A stretch of DNA of 64,000 nt from Roseomonas sp. (lineage in GTDB: Bacteria; Pseudomonadota; Alphaproteobacteria; Acetobacterales; Acetobacteraceae): contig JADCGF010000012.1 in NCBI GenBank assembly GCA_020249145.1, forward strand, positions 124,001 through 188,000, read 5' to 3'. Positions 61,542 to 64,000 of the stretch are shown here, one piece after another (the stretch's first letter is position 1; each line of letters begins with the position of its first letter). Made by a program: the position numbers and the translations under genes. The notes under the pieces were generated by a model, which saw only the letters and a program-made list of their open reading frames with translations, ran no database searches and had not been told where the DNA came from.

Positions 61542-62350
61542 CTTTTGCCCGCATAGGATTTCGCCATGCCATCCGCGGGATCGGCCTGCGGGCCATAGGG
61601 CATGATGGGGTAGCGCAGCCCCGCCTTGGAAAGGCCGAGCAAGCCTTCCACGGCGCGGGCCAAATCCTCTGGCGGGCAGGCCATCAGCATTTCATCATCG
61701 GCCACACCGCCATAACGGCGTTCCGCATAGCAGGGGATGGAAAGGCAGACAGTGCGGTCACGCAAGGCGCGGCCCCAGGAATCGGCGCAGGCGCTTTCCC
61801 CAGTGATGGAGAAATCATAGCGCTTGTAATTCTTCCATTGCAGCCCGTTGATGAACAGGATCATTTGCGCGGGATTGGCGTAGAACAGGCAGATATCCGG
61901 TGGATCAAGCCGCGCGGCGCGTAGGGGCGACACCACCAACCCCTTATAGCGCGCCGGCACGCGCGGCATTTGCGCCTGATGGAGCCGCCCGGCTTCGCGG
62001 TTTTCGAACCACACGCCTTCGAATTTACGGCCCGAGAGGTAAAGTTCTGAGGGTTCATTCAACCCGATCACACCACCGCAATTGCTGAAGCCGGGCACGT
62101 TTTCTTCCGTGATGCCCATGGTGAAGCCCGCGATGCGCGCCTGTGTGACCAATTGGCAGGTGGAAAATTTCTTGCCCTCGGTCGGGCGTCGGAGCCCAGG
62201 GATTTTCGCCATTTCCTCGGCATCATCAAACAGCTTCATGCCGAAGGGAAAAGTGCGAATACGCAGCAATTCAATCAATTGCCGCGCCAATTCGGCAATG
62301 GCCTTGGCATCAAGCGCGGGTGTTTCGGCAATGGGCAGGGCATCGGGCAT
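61538..62350 (-). CDS. DUF169-domain protein
   Basis: This 270-residue protein matches DUF169: IELLRIRTFPFGMKLFDDAEEMAKIPGLRRPTEGKKFSTCQLVTQAR, then TCQL..FSNCGGVIGL and CLFYANPAQM. Several Cys are conserved (TCQ, SNCGG, SACADSW, SIPCYAERRYGG), perhaps for metal binding. Function is unknown; family members are linked to metalloproteins or acyl metabolism. The ATG 62350 follows GGAGGAACCAGCC, an ideal ribosome site. A longer frame to 62698 overlaps pdeM and is rejected. Convergent stop overlap with the DHA2 gene. Confidence 0.85.
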   Translation of the reverse strand: MPDALPIAETPALDAKAIAELARQLIELLRIRTFPFGMKLFDDAEEMAKIPGLRRPTEGKKFSTCQLVTQARIAGFTMGITEENVPGFSNCGGVIGLNEPSELYLSGRKFEGVWFENREAGRLHQAQMPRVPARYKGLVVSPLRAARLDPPDICLFYANPAQMILFINGLQWKNYKRYDFSITGESACADSWGRALRDRTVCLSIPCYAERRYGGVADDEMLMACPPEDLARAVEGLLGLSKAGLRYPIMPYGPQADPADGMAKSYAGKS

Positions 62351-62370
62351 GGCTGGTTCCTCCGGCAACA

Positions 62371-63081
62371 TCATGCGCCCTGTTGCGGCGGTGCGCCATG
62401 CCCTCGACCAGCCGCCAATGGGAAGGAATAAAGCCGTTCCTCCCCCAACAGAAAGGCGCGCCCGCCTTGCGGGAAAAGCCTGGCAATGGCGGGATCGGTC
62501 ACGCAAAGCCCACCCGTGAAGGCGCCAAAGGCCGGCATCACCACGCGGCGCGGATTGGCCACAAAGCAGGGGCGGGAAATGCCGCCGGCGCGCGTAGGCG
62601 CCGTGGCCTTGGGGTGCAAATGCCCGGCGATTTCCGGCGGCGCCTGGCGCGAAAAGGGGCTTGGGATATGGCGGAAAATGATGGGGCCTTGGCGCCATTC
62701 TGCCACCGCCTGACCGGGCAAGTCACACGGCGGCGCGGGGTCGTGATTGCCCAGCACCCAAACGGGATCCAGCCCATGCAGAATCTTGAGCAGCGCCGCG
62801 CGATCCGCAGCATCCAACCGCGCCGCACCATTGGCGTCATGGAAGCTATCGCCGAGGAAAACCAAGCGCGCCGGGTTGTAGCGCCGGATCAGCAAAGCCA
62901 GCCGCGCGAGAGTTTCGCGCGTATCATAGGGCGGCAGGAAATAGCCGGCGCGGGCAAAGGCACTCGCCTTTTCCAGATGCAAATCCGCGACACATAGCAG
63001 CTTTTGCGCTGGCCAATGCAGCACACCGGCGGGGTCCAGCATGACGCGTTCCGCGCCCATATGCAGCGGCGCGGCATTCAT
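62371..63081 (-). CDS. pdeM: PdeM: ligase-associated DNA-repair metallophosphoesterase
   Basis: This 236-residue calcineurin-like phosphoesterase belongs to the ligase-associated DNA damage response group. Metal motifs are ADLHLEKA (D-x-H), LGDSFHD (GDxxxD), LGNHDP (GNHD) and AGHLHPKA (GHxH), all intact. It would act as a nuclease or phosphoesterase with Lhr and a DNA ligase. Its ATG (63081) overlaps the stop of the lhr-like gene by 4 bases, so the two are co-translated. DNA ligase and exonuclease partners are off the window. Confidence 0.92.
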   Translation of the reverse strand: MNAAPLHMGAERVMLDPAGVLHWPAQKLLCVADLHLEKASAFARAGYFLPPYDTRETLARLALLIRRYNPARLVFLGDSFHDANGAARLDAADRAALLKILHGLDPVWVLGNHDPAPPCDLPGQAVAEWRQGPIIFRHIPSPFSRQAPPEIAGHLHPKATAPTRAGGISRPCFVANPRRVVMPAFGAFTGGLCVTDPAIARLFPQGGRAFLLGEERLYSFPLAAGRGHGAPPQQGA

Positions 63082-64000
63082 GAGGCGCGCCTTGGGGCTG
63101 AACGGATGAAGCGCGACTTTCGCGCCTCGCGCGGCCTTGAGTGGGCAGAGGCTCCGCGCGTGGTGATGCCATCAGTCATCTCGGCGAGCGTCTCACCAAA
63201 TTCTTCGGCGCCATCCGTTGCTTCCGCGACCAGCGCGGCGGCTTCCGCAAGCAGCGCATCTTCCGCGCCGCCGGCCACCCATTCGCGGCCTTCTTCAATC
63301 AGCGCCGGCACTGCCAGCGGCGAAACACGCGAGAGCGCCCGATGCGTGATGCGCCCCTGAATGCGCGCCAAAAGGGAAGCGATGCGCGCTACATCGGTCA
63401 GACCCCGCGCGGCTTCTTCGCGCGTGGCGCGGAGCAGAATATGGTCCGGTTCATGTCGGCGCAAAACATCATAGATCAAATCAGCATTCATCGTCATTTG
63501 CCGGCCCGATTTCGCGAGCCCCGGATGGTGTTTTTCAAGCAAGCCAGCAATAGTCGCGATGTTGCGGAAACTCCGCCGCAGCATGGAAGATTCCGCGAGC
63601 CATTCTTCCATCTCATCACCCAAAACATCCTCAGCGAAAAGCTGTTCCACATGGTGCGGTTCAAAGGCGGACCAGATGGCCAGCACATAATCCGTGCCAA
63701 CATAACCAAGCGGCCCCATGCCAAGCTTTTCCATGCGCTTCGTCACCAAAAGCCCGAGTGTCTGATGCGCCAAGCGTCCTTCAAACGTATAGGCCACCAG
63801 AAACCAGCGCCCGCCGCGCGGAAAGGTTTCAACCAAAAGCCCGTCGCGCGGCGGCAATTCACTCCGCAGGCTTTGCAGCCTGAGCCATTCCTGCACGGGC
63901 GCGGGCAAATGCGCCCAGCGCGAAGGATCATGCAAAATGGCGCGCACGCGTGCGGCGAGCCAGGTGGTGAGCGGCATGCGGCTGCCGGCATAAACCGGCA
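63078..64000 (-). CDS. Lhr-type DEXH helicase, C-terminal part (cut by window edge)
   Basis: This open frame continues past base 64000, so only the C-terminal 307 residues are seen. Reading in from the edge gives VYAGSRMPLTTWLAARVRAILHDP, typical of ligase-associated Lhr helicases beyond the motor core; later LVETFPRGGRWFLVAYTFEGRLAHQTLGLLVTKRME and GYVGTDYVLAIWSAFEP match the Lhr C-terminal region. There is no start in the window; the ATG at 63977 is internal. With pdeM (4-base overlap) it forms the known repair pair. Confidence 0.9.
   Translation of the reverse strand, partial: PVYAGSRMPLTTWLAARVRAILHDPSRWAHLPAPVQEWLRLQSLRSELPPRDGLLVETFPRGGRWFLVAYTFEGRLAHQTLGLLVTKRMEKLGMGPLGYVGTDYVLAIWSAFEPHHVEQLFAEDVLGDEMEEWLAESSMLRRSFRNIATIAGLLEKHHPGLAKSGRQMTMNADLIYDVLRRHEPDHILLRATREEAARGLTDVARIASLLARIQGRITHRALSRVSPLAVPALIEEGREWVAGGAEDALLAEAAALVAEATDGAEEFGETLAEMTDGITTRGASAHSRPREARKSRFIRSAPRRAS

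Overview
The window is a gene-dense, high-GC bacterial chromosome segment with no prophage, insertion sequence, CRISPR array, rRNA or tRNA that I could recognise. The gene content points to an alphaproteobacterium, most likely Acetobacteraceae (a Roseomonas-like Rhodospirillales). The signs are GcrA, a COQ9-family protein, Usg, a GHNGGPPL small protein, the PdeM/Lhr repair pair, a PmtA-type methyltransferase, several orphan Bug-type solute receptors, and intergenic palindromes of the AGAGCATG and GCATTTTC types. The genus is an inference; no 16S gene is present.

Layout. 1-2.4 kb: a minus-strand operon TPR protein - BamB - Der (Der runs off the edge). 2.5-5.3 kb: a small lipoprotein, then a divergent catabolic group of amidohydrolase, DapA-superfamily lyase and ABM monooxygenase. 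5.4-9.6 kb: alaS and a MATE exporter with two nested palindromes between them. 9.7-13.6 kb: gcrA, a DMT exporter, a PmtA-like methyltransferase, a DUF533/TerB protein and a small secreted protein. 13.7-16.3 kb: COQ9 and peptide deformylase (minus), rpsU and rpsD (plus). 16.4-24.1 kb: a 3-hydroxyisobutyrate dehydrogenase-like enzyme, Ada, and the chain proA - secreted hydratase, a flavin monooxygenase, and nadD - rsfS - rlmH. 24.1-28.3 kb: two Bug receptors around an overlapping trio small alarmone hydrolase - Bug - Maf, then a DMT exporter. 28.4-30.5 kb: groES-groEL with a sigma70-type promoter and a CIRCE operator. 30.6-34.3 kb: usg, a tandem DUF296 protein, a small conserved protein, a GST and an aminotransferase. 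34.4-40.5 kb: htrA - response regulator - histidine kinase, hrpB and a small secreted protein. 40.7-44 kb: a DsbD/ScsB-type reductase and an unrecognised 396-residue protein. 44-48.5 kb: a two-gene operon of a large PLP decarboxylase and an AspT-family exchanger. 48.8-54.8 kb: enoyl-CoA hydratase and type III CoA-transferase (divergent), an MFS exporter and two orphan solute receptors. 54.9-59.9 kb: a FAD amine-oxidase-like gene divergent from phnC-phnD-phnE-phnE. 60-64 kb: a DHA2 exporter, a DUF169 protein, and pdeM with the 3' part of an Lhr helicase.

How genes work together. The strongest functional units are (i) the phn transporter, preceded by a textbook PHO box (two CTGTCAT repeats 4 bases apart), which ties it to phosphate starvation, next to a FAD oxidoreductase that could act on an imported aminophosphonate or amine although no C-P lyase is in the window; (ii) the decarboxylase/AspT pair, which has the layout of a decarboxylation-driven amino acid antiport cycle but uses an Orn/Lys/Arg-type enzyme instead of aspartate 4-decarboxylase; and (iii) the HtrA/two-component envelope-stress block. 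Growth and ribosome functions (nadD-rsfS-rlmH, def, rpsU, rpsD, groESL, alaS, der-bamB) are interspersed.

I see no obviously new multi-gene defence or mobile system. The most original leads are the decarboxylase/AspT pair, the Pho-controlled phn/FAD-oxidase locus, the overlapping alarmone hydrolase-Bug-Maf trio, the exported hydratase coupled to proA, the rlmH gene with no canonical start near its expected N-terminus, and the uncharacterised protein at 42.9-44 kb with a nuclease-like motif.
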